NCBI GenBank assembly: GCA_904502225.1
Contig: CAJGDO010000002.1
Span: 14,116-78,115, forward strand
DNA: 64,000 nt
Reading direction: 5' to 3'
Source: an uncultured Clostridia bacterium
Lineage (GTDB): Bacteria > Bacillota > Clostridia > Christensenellales > Borkfalkiaceae
Shown: in pieces, positions 16,129-23,534 of the stretch
Layout: each line of letters opens with the position of its first letter
How positions within the stretch are numbered: the first letter of the stretch is position 1
The notes under the pieces: model-generated
Seen by the model: the letters and a program-made list of their open reading frames with translations, nothing else
The model's database searches: none
What the model was told of the DNA's origin: nothing
Position numbers and translations under genes: made by a program

Positions 16129-17685
16129 ATGGAAATTTTAAATTTTTCCAAGCCAAGTACAGGCAGTTGGATTGTTGATATAATATTTTGGATAGTATCT
16201 ATTTGCGGAAACGTTGCAGTGGGCGTAATTGTGTTTACAATTGTTCTTAAATTGCTAACCTTCCCATTTGACTATTTTTCAAGAGCGTCTATGAGGAAGA
16301 ACTCTGTTAAAATGGAAGAGATGCGGCCAGAATTAGAAAAATTGCAAAGACAATATGCAGACAATAAAGAAATGTATAACAGAAAAATGATGGCGTTATA
16401 CAAGAGAAACGGCTATTCTATGTGGGGGGCTTGCTTACCAACCATTTTAACGCTTGTTATCTTTATCGTTGCAATTAATGCATTTACCGATTACTCAAAA
16501 TTCCAAAACAAGACCTATTTTTATAATATGAGCAACTCTTACAACAACGTTGTTTATGCAGGTTTTGACGTTGATGACCAAGAAAGGTATATTTATAGAG
16601 ATAAAAACGGTAAACTTATAGTAGATTGTGCAAGCATTTTAAGTGATGATACTAATTCAGATAATAAAATTGATGAAGTTGACGGTTTTAATAATACTGA
16701 ATTTGATATTAATTATGAAATTGTTTTTGATGAAATTAAAGATGGAAAAACATATTCTAAATTTGTTTTAACAACCACAAACAGTTATATCACTTACGAA
16801 CACACTTTCTATGAAGAAAACGGCCAAAAAACTTGGATTAAAGAAAGTTTTAAGCCAAGAGCAGATATTTTAGAAACTGTTGCAAGTCAGGACGGATATA
16901 AGTTAGCGACTGAAGAAAACAATTTCTTAAAGGTAAACGGTAAAACTTTTAACGAGTTAAAAGACCTTGTTAACGAAAATCAAGAAAACGTTTGGACGGC
17001 GGAAAAGTTTATTTTAGATATTAGACAAAGTAAGTCTGCCCAAACTTATAAAAACGAACAACAATCATTCCTTTGGGTTAAAAATATTTGGGCAACCGAT
17101 AGTTTAACTTCTCACCCAATCGAAAGCAGTTGGTCAACCTTTAAGCAAACACACGGCTATAACGGTGCAAATATTGGTAAGGATGGATATAATAACCTTA
17201 TCGCAAAACTCGGTTATGAAAAAACCGCACCAAACGGCTATTACATTTTAGTTGCTTTAACCGCATTATCTTCGTTGTTTATGCAACTTGTTATGGGTAA
17301 TTCACAAAAAGCACAAATGGAATTGCAAACTGTTGACGGGCAAGGTGCACAAACACAAAAGGTTATGAAATGGGTTATGCCTATTATGATGGCAGTGTTT
17401 GCGTTTATGTACACGGCAGCGTTCTCGCTTTACATTGTCGTAAGTTCGATTATAAGTATTGCAACAACCTATTTGATTAACGTTATCGTTGATATTCAAC
17501 TTAAAAAAGAAAATGCTAACAAAAAGACTGACACGAAAGTTCGTGGAAGAATTTACGTTAAGCAACCTGAACCTAAAAAGGAAGAGCCTAAAAAGGAAAA
17601 GAAAAATAAGGACGACAAGTTTGCTCACGAACAAGGCGGAGACTTTTTGACAGGTAAAATTAAGGTTAAGAAAAAGAATAAATAA
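16129..17685 (+). CDS. yidC: Membrane protein insertase YidC/OxaA with a large extracellular insertion
   Basis: The 518-residue insertase has the conserved positively charged region around FDYFSRASMRKNS and the cytoplasmic hairpin MRPELEKLQRQYADNKEMYNRKMMALYKRNG. It ends in membrane segments such as GYYILVALTALSSLFMQLVM and a Lys/Glu-rich tail. Gram-positive YidC/SpoIIIJ proteins are usually about 260-290 residues. Here roughly 230 extra residues (about 125-360) separate the second and third conserved membrane segments and would face outward. That insert is hydrophilic and Asp/Asn/Thr-rich. The core should insert membrane proteins with Sec; the insert's role is unknown. jag follows. Confidence 0.92.
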   Translation: MEILNFSKPSTGSWIVDIIFWIVSICGNVAVGVIVFTIVLKLLTFPFDYFSRASMRKNSVKMEEMRPELEKLQRQYADNKEMYNRKMMALYKRNGYSMWGACLPTILTLVIFIVAINAFTDYSKFQNKTYFYNMSNSYNNVVYAGFDVDDQERYIYRDKNGKLIVDCASILSDDTNSDNKIDEVDGFNNTEFDINYEIVFDEIKDGKTYSKFVLTTTNSYITYEHTFYEENGQKTWIKESFKPRADILETVASQDGYKLATEENNFLKVNGKTFNELKDLVNENQENVWTAEKFILDIRQSKSAQTYKNEQQSFLWVKNIWATDSLTSHPIESSWSTFKQTHGYNGANIGKDGYNNLIAKLGYEKTAPNGYYILVALTALSSLFMQLVMGNSQKAQMELQTVDGQGAQTQKVMKWVMPIMMAVFAFMYTAAFSLYIVVSSIISIATTYLINVIVDIQLKKENANKKTDTKVRGRIYVKQPEPKKEEPKKEKKNKDDKFAHEQGGDFLTGKIKVKKKNK

Positions 17686-17710
17686 AAAAAATATAAAAAA
17701 GGAGAGCAAA

Positions 17711-18511
17711 ATGCAGTTTGTTGGCAAAACTATTGATGAAGCAATAGAATTAGGCTTAAAAGAAATGAATTTAGAAAAAAGCCAAGCAAACATAACCGTT
17801 TTAGCAGAGCCTGTTAAAGGTTTATTCGGCAAAATTAAGGTTATGGCAAAAGTAGAAATAGAAAAAATTGTTGATGAAAAAGAAAAAACTGCTGAATTTG
17901 TTAAAGAGATTGCAAAGTTTTTGGACCTTGACGTAAACACCGAAGTTTACGAAAAGGGCGATAAAACGGTTATTAAACTTGTTTCAAATGATTCAGCAAA
18001 CGTTATCGGATACCGTGGTGAAGTTTTGGATGCAATCCAAACTTTAGCCGGTGCAAGCATGAACATTGGCAAAAAAGACTATAAAAAAGTGGTTGTTGAC
18101 TGTGAAAACTATAGAGAAAAAAGAGAAGACACTTTAATTTCTCTTGCTAAAAAGTTGGAAGAAAAGGCAACCGAAATGAGAAGGGAAGTTATTTTAGAGC
18201 CTATGAGCCCTTATGAAAGAAGAATTATCCACACTACCCTATCCGATAGTCAAACTTGCACCACAAAGAGCGAAGGAAAAGAACCAAATAGATACGTTGT
18301 TATCGTTCCTTTTGATAAAGATGAATTTGCAAAGCCTTATAACGCAGGCAGAAACAAGCAAGACGGCAAAGGAAAAAGAGACTTTAATAAAAAAGGCAAA
18401 GGCTTTAACAACAAAAGAAGAGATAGAAAACCAAGCGGATTTTCTGAACAAAAGAAAAAAAGTCCTTTGAGTTTTGGCACTTACCTTGGAAACAGTTTAA
18501 AAGATAAATAA
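17711..18511 (+). CDS. jag: Jag/KhpB RNA-binding protein (Jag-N, KH, R3H domains)
   Basis: The 266-residue cytoplasmic RNA-binding protein has the Jag-N motif (FVGKTIDEAIELGL ... GLFGKIKVMAKV), a KH-like domain around VIGYRGEVLDAIQTLAG, and an R3H domain with EPMSPYERRIIHTTLSD. A Lys/Arg/Gly-rich tail of about 60 residues follows (for example GKRDFNKKGKGFNNKRRDRK). It follows yidC, its usual partner gene, with a GGAG ribosome binding site. Confidence 0.93.
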   Translation: MQFVGKTIDEAIELGLKEMNLEKSQANITVLAEPVKGLFGKIKVMAKVEIEKIVDEKEKTAEFVKEIAKFLDLDVNTEVYEKGDKTVIKLVSNDSANVIGYRGEVLDAIQTLAGASMNIGKKDYKKVVVDCENYREKREDTLISLAKKLEEKATEMRREVILEPMSPYERRIIHTTLSDSQTCTTKSEGKEPNRYVVIVPFDKDEFAKPYNAGRNKQDGKGKRDFNKKGKGFNNKRRDRKPSGFSEQKKKSPLSFGTYLGNSLKDK

Positions 18512-18575
18512 TAAGAAAAAACATATTGTTAATAAAAAAACAATATAATAAAAATACAAAAAGAAGGAAAGGAAA

Positions 18576-19199
18576 ATGGATATTTCAATAATTGTTATCA
18601 TTTTATTGGCAGTTGCTCTATTATTTGGAACTCTTTTCGGTATGATGAGAGGCAGGAACCGTTCAATTCTTCGTTTGATTTTAATTATCGGTTGTATCGC
18701 TGGTGCGGTTTGTTTGGTGCCAATGATAAAAGAAATCGTTATGGAAATCGACACGGGTAAAGGAACGCTTGGCGAAATGCTTACCGCAATGGAAGGCGAA
18801 GGCGGTGGAAACGTTCCACAAGAAATGCTAGATATTAGTTCGGCTCTTATGACAGCAATAAGCCTATTGATTTTCATATTAGTGTTCAACGTTTTGCGTT
18901 TTGTTTCTTGGCTTATCATCTTCCCTATCTGCAAAATCTTTGTTAAGAAAGATTTGATAAAGAAAAAGGGTTTTGGTGCAATCATCGGTTTGGTTCAAGG
19001 ATTGGTTATTGCGTTTGCAGTGCTTGTTCCACTAAACGGTTTAATTGGTGAATTACACACGATTTCAAGCACTGAAATAGAAGGTAAAACAATGATAGAA
19101 ATACCTGCTGAATTGGGGCTTGATAAATATGAAGATTCTGCTATAAGCGGAGTTTTAACCTCAATCGGCGATTGGTATTATGAATTAATAACAAAATAA
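18576..19199 (+). CDS. CvpA-like integral membrane protein
   Basis: The 207-residue membrane protein has about four hydrophobic segments. One begins the protein (IIVIILLAVALLFGTLFGMM) and is followed by a basic RGRNRS turn and a second span, a pattern like CvpA-family proteins. The C-terminal third is soluble. Its function is not established. It follows jag by 64 bases and ends at a terminator. A second CvpA-like gene lies at 34542-35291. Confidence 0.55.
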   Translation: MDISIIVIILLAVALLFGTLFGMMRGRNRSILRLILIIGCIAGAVCLVPMIKEIVMEIDTGKGTLGEMLTAMEGEGGGNVPQEMLDISSALMTAISLLIFILVFNVLRFVSWLIIFPICKIFVKKDLIKKKGFGAIIGLVQGLVIAFAVLVPLNGLIGELHTISSTEIEGKTMIEIPAELGLDKYEDSAISGVLTSIGDWYYELITK

Positions 19200-19219
19200 G
19201 AATTAAAAACAACCAAAAA

Positions 19220-19254
19220 TAAAAGAAGAGTTAAAAATAACTCTTCTTTTTTTG
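19220..19254 (+). terminator. Rho-independent terminator
   Basis: AAGAAGAGTTA and TAACTCTTCTT form an 11-bp stem followed by a T-run. The T-run overlaps the -35 of the next promoter. Confidence 0.88.
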
Positions 19255-19280
19255 ACTAAAATATTGATTTATTATATATA
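19252..19280 (+). promoter_or_regulatory. Sigma-A promoter of the FTR-like gene and trxA
   Basis: TTGACT (19252-19257), 17 bases and TATATA (19275-19280) lie 35 bases before the first gene of the pair. Confidence 0.6.
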
Positions 19281-19315
19281 ATTATGTTAGAATAATAAAA
19301 AAAGCGAGAAAGAAA

Positions 19316-19513
19316 ATGAGCGTTAAACTTAACCCAAATAAAGAAGTTGTTGAAACTATTAAAGAAGGCTTAAAAAGAACGGGTGGATATTGCCCTTGCA
19401 GGCTTAACCGCACCGAAGATTATAAGTGTATGTGCAAAGAGTTTAAAGAGCAAATCGCAGACCCACAGTTTGAAGGGTTTTGCCACTGTATGCTTTATTA
19501 TAAAGAAAAATAA
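19316..19513 (+). CDS. Ferredoxin-thioredoxin reductase catalytic-subunit-like protein
   Basis: The 65-residue protein contains GGYCPCRLNRTEDYKCMCKEF and a later FCHCMLYY. This gives the CPC, CxC and CHC cysteine arrangement of the FTR catalytic chain, which binds a 4Fe-4S cluster next to a redox disulfide. Known FTR catalytic chains are about 100 residues; this is a minimal version. It lies 12 bases before thioredoxin, so it probably reduces that thioredoxin with ferredoxin electrons. That would fit a cell that makes reduced ferredoxin through NifJ. No separate variable subunit is visible. Confidence 0.78.
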   Translation: MSVKLNPNKEVVETIKEGLKRTGGYCPCRLNRTEDYKCMCKEFKEQIADPQFEGFCHCMLYYKEK

Positions 19514-19525
19514 AGGAGAAAAATT

Positions 19526-19840
19526 ATGGAAGTTATATTAACAAAAGCAAATTTTGAACAAGAAGTATTAAAAAGCGAAATTCCTGTTGTTGTAGATTTT
19601 TGGGCAACTTGGTGTGGCCCTTGCAAAATGATTGCACCTATTTTAGAGCAAATTGCAACCGAATATGCAGGCAAAATCAAGGTTGCAAAAGCCAACGTTG
19701 ATGAAGAAATGCAACTTGCACTTGACCATAAGGTTGAAGTTATCCCTACCCTATTTTATTATAAGGACGGCAAAATTATCAACAAATCAGTTGGTGTTTT
19801 AGAAAAGAACGATATAGTTAAAAAAGCACTTGGATTTTAA
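19526..19840 (+). CDS. trxA: Thioredoxin
   Basis: The 104-residue thioredoxin has the active site FWATWCGPCKM near residue 30, the DEEMQLALDHKVEVIPTLFYYKDG segment with the cis-Pro, and the usual C-terminal helix. It reduces protein disulfides in the cytoplasm. AAAGGAG precedes the ATG. It shares a transcript with the FTR-like gene. Confidence 0.95.
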   Translation: MEVILTKANFEQEVLKSEIPVVVDFWATWCGPCKMIAPILEQIATEYAGKIKVAKANVDEEMQLALDHKVEVIPTLFYYKDGKIINKSVGVLEKNDIVKKALGF

Positions 19841-19865
19841 GAAAATATAAAAACACTCACGAAGT

Positions 19866-19900
19866 AGTGCGTCAGTAATAGGGATTATTACTGACGCACT
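19866..19900. repeat. Perfect 15-bp inverted repeat with 5-base loop
   Basis: The arms 19866-19880 and 19886-19900 are exact reverse complements around GGGAT. No T-run follows, so it is a poor terminator. It lies at the left edge of the micro-hairpin array. Confidence 0.85.
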
Positions 19901-19901
19901 A

Positions 19902-20076
19902 GTTATATTTGCCTATCGGCAAGTTATATTGCTATCGCAGTGTTATTTTGCTACGCAAAGTTTTATTTTCCCTTTCGGGAAAGTTGTGGCAAATATAATA
20001 TAACTTTGACTTAATGTCAAAATATAACTTTTAGATTTTCTAAAAATATAACTGTTTGCAACGCAAACAATATCAC
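19902..20076. repeat. Micro-hairpin array, locus A
   Basis: At least seven short palindromes with unrelated stems follow one another. Examples are TTGCC/GGCAA (19909-19922), TTTCCC/GGGAAA (19967-19982), TTTGAC/GTCAAA (20005-20021), TTTTAGA/TCTAAAA (20029-20045) and GTTTGC/GCAAAC (20054-20068). They are joined by linkers GTTATATT in the left half and by the reverse complement AATATAAC in the right half. The outer parts also pair: 19903-19913 is the exact reverse complement of 19988-19998. No gene is visible here. Locus B at 53726-53934 has the same plan. Confidence 0.8.
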
Positions 20077-20146
20077 TTTACTTAAAAATAACTTTATGAT
20101 ATAATTAACTTATGAGTGAAAACGCTTAAAGAGAAAAAATAATTTA

Positions 20147-20180
20147 AAAAACTCGACTATTATTAAAGCCGAGTTTTAAT
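20147..20180 (-). terminator. Terminator of ktrB-ktrA
   Basis: AAAACTCG and CGAGTTTT enclose a 15-base loop, with T-rich sequence on the minus-strand side. It lies just past the ktrA stop. Confidence 0.6.
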
Positions 20181-20190
20181 TTTTTTTATA

Positions 20191-20859
20191 CTATTTCAAT
20201 TTTTCGAGATAATCTGAAATGGCAAAGATTGCTTTTTTGCTTCCGCAAAGGTATAACACGTCGTTTTCCTTAAAAGCGTAAGTTGGGCGGATTGTGTCAA
20301 CAACAGTGCCGTTGTTTTCAATGGCGATAATGTTTAAGCCAAAGTTTTCTCTTAAAGAAACGTCTAAAATAGTTTTGCCAACAAAATCGTTTGGCACGTT
20401 AAAGGTTGCAACCTTGATTGATTCGCTTAACTCAATAAAGTCTAAACCTTGCCCCATTTCAAGCCTGTGTGCTAAACGGAGTGCCATATCTTGTTCTGGA
20501 TAAACAATTTCCGCACCGAGTTTAGATAAAATTTCGCCGTGTTCTGGGCTGGTTGCTTTGGCGATAATACGCTTAACGCCCAAGTTTTGCAACTTCATAA
20601 CCGTTAAAATTGAAACGTCAATCGCACCGATACAAACCACAACCACGTCACAATTAGAAAAGCCCATATCTGAAAGAGTTTTTCTTTCCAAATCGTTTGT
20701 AATAAAAGCGTTTTCAGTAAGTTCACGCATTAAACTAACTTTTCTTTCATCTTTATCGGCAACTAAAATTTCCGAACCCATGCCCGAAAGTTTTTGTGCA
20801 AGAGCCATACCGAATCTGCCTAAACCGATAATTCCATAAGTCATTTTTTTGTTTTTCAT
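20191..20859 (-). CDS. ktrA: KtrA/TrkA-type RCK potassium-channel regulatory subunit
   Basis: The 222-residue cytoplasmic protein has a nucleotide-binding RCK-N domain (YGIIGLGRFGMALAQKLSGMG, then EILVADKDE) and a C-terminal TrkA-C domain from about residue 140. It gates the membrane subunit KtrB in response to nucleotides. The ATG at 20859 follows AAAGGA and leaves ktrB intact; a longer in-frame reading would run 60 bases into ktrB. It lies 23 bases after ktrB in the same transcript. Confidence 0.9.
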   Translation of the reverse strand: MKNKKMTYGIIGLGRFGMALAQKLSGMGSEILVADKDERKVSLMRELTENAFITNDLERKTLSDMGFSNCDVVVVCIGAIDVSILTVMKLQNLGVKRIIAKATSPEHGEILSKLGAEIVYPEQDMALRLAHRLEMGQGLDFIELSESIKVATFNVPNDFVGKTILDVSLRENFGLNIIAIENNGTVVDTIRPTYAFKENDVLYLCGSKKAIFAISDYLEKLK

Positions 20860-20882
20860 AATCTTTTCCTTTTTAAGTCCTT

Positions 20883-22205
20883 TTAACCTATTGATATATT
20901 CCCCTCTGGATAATAATAACCCTCGCCACGAGAGAACGACCAAAGCGATGCAATGGTAAGTGGCCCAAGCCTTCCTATAAACATTATAATAACGTTCACA
21001 ACTTTACTGCCCACCGAAAGCGACGGGGTTATGCCGGTTGAAAGCCCAACCGTGCCGAAAGCACTTGTCATTTCAAATAAAATTTGCGTTAGTGTAAACT
21101 GTGGTTCAAAAATAGCAACGACAAACGTTCCCACAATAATTACAAAAAGCGATAATAGTGCGATTACCGACGCTTTTTTATAAGCATCTTTTGGCATTGA
21201 ATATTTAAACGCCTTTTCCGATTTGTTTGTTGCCGATGATTTTATGCCTTGAAAAAGAGCGAACACGGTTGTGGTTTTGATACCGCCACCCGTTGACCCA
21301 GGGGAAGCACCAACAAACATTAAACATATAATTAAGAATAAGCCTGCAACAGTAAATTCGCTTAAATTAAAGGTTGAAAAGCCAGCCGTTCTTGCCGAAA
21401 CCGAAGTGAAGAAAGCCCCAAGCCAAGATATATTGCCCTTTTCGGTAAGTTTTAATAAAAGCGTTCCGCCCGTTAGCAAAACCACCGTCATTGACAAAAC
21501 GACTTTTGTGTGCATCGAAAAGTTTTTCCAACGGAATTTGCTGTTAAGCAAGTCCTTTATTACCAAAAACCCTATACCGCCCAAAATAATCAAAAGCGAA
21601 GTGGTTAAATTTAGCACAACGTTATCTTTATAAGGTGCAAGGTTAAGGTAAGCAAACTCACTGCCCAAACAACCCATTATATCAAACCCAGCGTTGTTAA
21701 AGGACGCAATGCTGTGAAACAAACTCATTCCAACCGCCGTTGAAAAATGCATATCTTGAATAAAGACGGAAAAACTGATAACTGCCCCTATAAATTCAAT
21801 TATAACGGTTGTTATAAAAATTTCCTTAATAAATGCGATAAGCCCCTTTCTCGTGCTTAAATTTGAGCCTTCTTTAATAATGTTCACGCCCTTAAGGCTA
21901 ACTTTTTTTCCAACGGCAAGAATTATTCCCGCACCGATTGTGGAAATGCCCAAGCCACCAATTTGAATTAAAATGGCGATAATCGTTTGACCGAAAGGCG
22001 TGAAAGTACTGCCCACGTCCTTAACGATAAGCCCTGTCACACAAACGGCACTTGTCGAGGTGTGCAGTGCATCAATATACGATAAAGTCTGCCCGTCTTT
22101 TATGCAAAATGGAAGCATAAGAAGTGCCGAGCCAAGCAAAATCGTGAACATAAAGCCCATTGCAATTATTCTTGCAGGCGATTGTTTTTTAAGTAAATTA
22201 AGCAT
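20883..22205 (-). CDS. ktrB: KtrB/TrkH-type potassium uptake membrane subunit
   Basis: The 440-residue membrane protein has the four pore repeats of the TrkH/KtrB family, for example DALHTSTSAVCVTGLIV, FHSIASFNNAGFDIMG, SARTAGFSTFN and MTSAFGTVGLSTG. The selectivity-filter glycines are visible in each. It transports K+, usually coupled to Na+, and needs KtrA. The start at 22205 is chosen because the promoter -10 lies at 22245-22240. The nearest AAGGA is about 14 bases upstream, a long spacing. Confidence 0.92.
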   Translation of the reverse strand: MLNLLKKQSPARIIAMGFMFTILLGSALLMLPFCIKDGQTLSYIDALHTSTSAVCVTGLIVKDVGSTFTPFGQTIIAILIQIGGLGISTIGAGIILAVGKKVSLKGVNIIKEGSNLSTRKGLIAFIKEIFITTVIIEFIGAVISFSVFIQDMHFSTAVGMSLFHSIASFNNAGFDIMGCLGSEFAYLNLAPYKDNVVLNLTTSLLIILGGIGFLVIKDLLNSKFRWKNFSMHTKVVLSMTVVLLTGGTLLLKLTEKGNISWLGAFFTSVSARTAGFSTFNLSEFTVAGLFLIICLMFVGASPGSTGGGIKTTTVFALFQGIKSSATNKSEKAFKYSMPKDAYKKASVIALLSLFVIIVGTFVVAIFEPQFTLTQILFEMTSAFGTVGLSTGITPSLSVGSKVVNVIIMFIGRLGPLTIASLWSFSRGEGYYYPEGNISIG

Positions 22206-22239
22206 AAAAATTTTATTTATCCTTTTTTTGACAACACCT

Positions 22240-22268
22240 ATTATACCACAAAAAAACAAAAAATTCAA
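22240..22268 (-). promoter_or_regulatory. Sigma-A promoter of ktrB-ktrA
   Basis: On the minus strand, TTGAAT (22268-22263), 17 bases and TATAAT (22245-22240). Confidence 0.72.
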
Positions 22269-22281
22269 ACAATTTAAAAAA

Positions 22282-22306
22282 AACGATATTTCTACCGTTT
22301 TTTTAT
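22282..22306 (-). terminator. Weak terminator after recF
   Basis: AAAAACG and CGTTTTT enclose a short loop with runs of T on the minus strand. The stem is AT-rich, so its strength is uncertain. Confidence 0.45.
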
Positions 22307-22311
22307 AAAAA

Positions 22312-23406
22312 TTATCTTTTCTTAATTTTCCCGTTTTCTATGGTTAATTTATTAATTTCCGCACCCTTAAAAACCGTTCTATCTATATGTGTTGCGGTGA
22401 AAATGGTTTGCATATGCGAAACGGCAGAGATTAACTTTTTTTGGCGTTTTTTGTCTAATTCACTTAACACGTCGTCCAAAATCAAAATAGGATATTCGTT
22501 AAAACGCTTATAAAAAATCTCGGTTTCAGCAAGTTTAAGTGCAAGGGCGACTGTTCGCTGTTGACCTTGTGAGCCAAACACCCTAACGTCATCGCCGTTA
22601 AGCGTAAACTTAATATCGTCCCTATGTGGCCCGATATTGGTAAAGCCCAAACGCATATCCTTTTCAATAGATAGTTTTAAGTCCTCTTTCATAGCAAAAG
22701 CAATATCTTGTTCACTGCCGTAATAACCGCTTTCGGTCTTCATTTCAAGCACTTCCTTATTATCTGACAAAAGCGAGTGCTTTTGGCTAGCAATAGGCGA
22801 AATTTGGCTTAAAAAGTCGTTTCTTGCCTTAATAATTTTGCCCGCTTCCTTGGTGAACTGCTCGTCCCAAATAGGCAAGGTTTCTCTAATAAGGTATTTA
22901 TCTGGGTCTTTTAAAAGGTTGTTCCTTTGTGCTAAAATTTTGTTATAGCGAGATAGGGCGTAAAAATAGTTTTTGCTCATTTGCGAAAGTGAAATGTTCA
23001 TAAACCTTCGCCTATCTTCTGGGCTTTCTTGAACGAGTTTTAGTTCGGCTGGGTTAAAGAACACGCTGTTAATGTTGCCCAAAAGTTCGCCAATCCTTAA
23101 AACTTGAAGTTCGTTTATATAGATTGATTTTTTGTCTTGCTTGTTAAAGTTTATTCTAACCGACACGTCGCCATAAGTCGAACTTGCAACGCCCTTTATC
23201 TCGGCACTTTCTTGACCGTGGCGGACAAGCAGTTTATCTTTATTAGCACGTGGCGAATAACCTGTGCATAAGAAGAAAATTGCTTCGGCACAGTTGGTTT
23301 TGCCTTGGGCGTTTGCACCCGTTAAGATATTAATTCCGTCAGTAAATTCGAACTCCTGATATTCGTAATTTCGGAAGTTTTTTAAGGTCAATGTTTTAAT
23401 ATTCAT
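22312..23406 (-). CDS. recF: DNA replication and repair protein RecF
   Basis: The 364-residue SMC-like ATPase loads RecA at gapped DNA. It begins MNIKTLTLKNFRNYEYQEF with Walker A GANAQGKTN, the ABC-type signature GSQGQQRTVALALKLAE and Walker B YPILILDDVLSELD. The ATG at 23406 gives the canonical N-terminus; the frame is open for 30 codons upstream but across the promoter. recF normally follows dnaN; here it is divergent from dnaA with 128 bases between them. Confidence 0.95.
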   Translation of the reverse strand: MNIKTLTLKNFRNYEYQEFEFTDGINILTGANAQGKTNCAEAIFFLCTGYSPRANKDKLLVRHGQESAEIKGVASSTYGDVSVRINFNKQDKKSIYINELQVLRIGELLGNINSVFFNPAELKLVQESPEDRRRFMNISLSQMSKNYFYALSRYNKILAQRNNLLKDPDKYLIRETLPIWDEQFTKEAGKIIKARNDFLSQISPIASQKHSLLSDNKEVLEMKTESGYYGSEQDIAFAMKEDLKLSIEKDMRLGFTNIGPHRDDIKFTLNGDDVRVFGSQGQQRTVALALKLAETEIFYKRFNEYPILILDDVLSELDKKRQKKLISAVSHMQTIFTATHIDRTVFKGAEINKLTIENGKIKKR

Positions 23407-23464
23407 AATTTTTAAAATAATTTTGAAAAAAACTGTCAGTAATACTTTATTTTCTTTTAAAAAT

Positions 23465-23493
23465 ATTATATAATGTTTTTTACTTAAATGCAA
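23465..23493 (-). promoter_or_regulatory. recF promoter overlapping the dnaA -10 element
   Basis: On the minus strand, TTGCAT (23493-23488), 17 bases and TATAAT (23470-23465). The palindromic core ATTATATAAT also gives a plus-strand TATAAT (23469-23474) for dnaA with a weak -35 (TTTATT). The two promoters overlap back to back, so they may compete. Confidence 0.6.
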
Positions 23494-23534
23494 CAAAAAC
23501 GAAAGATTTTAAAGAATATATAAAAGGAAGAAAT

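Noticed and set aside
17302..17940. Minus-strand frame of 212 codons
   Set aside because: It is antisense to yidC and jag, Phe/Leu-rich, without a start site; a composition shadow.
19902..20076. CRISPR array or REP-type repeat cluster
   Set aside because: Units differ in length and stem sequence, the linker is only eight bases and changes orientation, and no cas gene is in the window. The same applies to 53726-53934.
23407..23534. oriC between recF and dnaA
   Set aside because: The 128 bases are taken up by two overlapping promoters and show no DnaA-box cluster.
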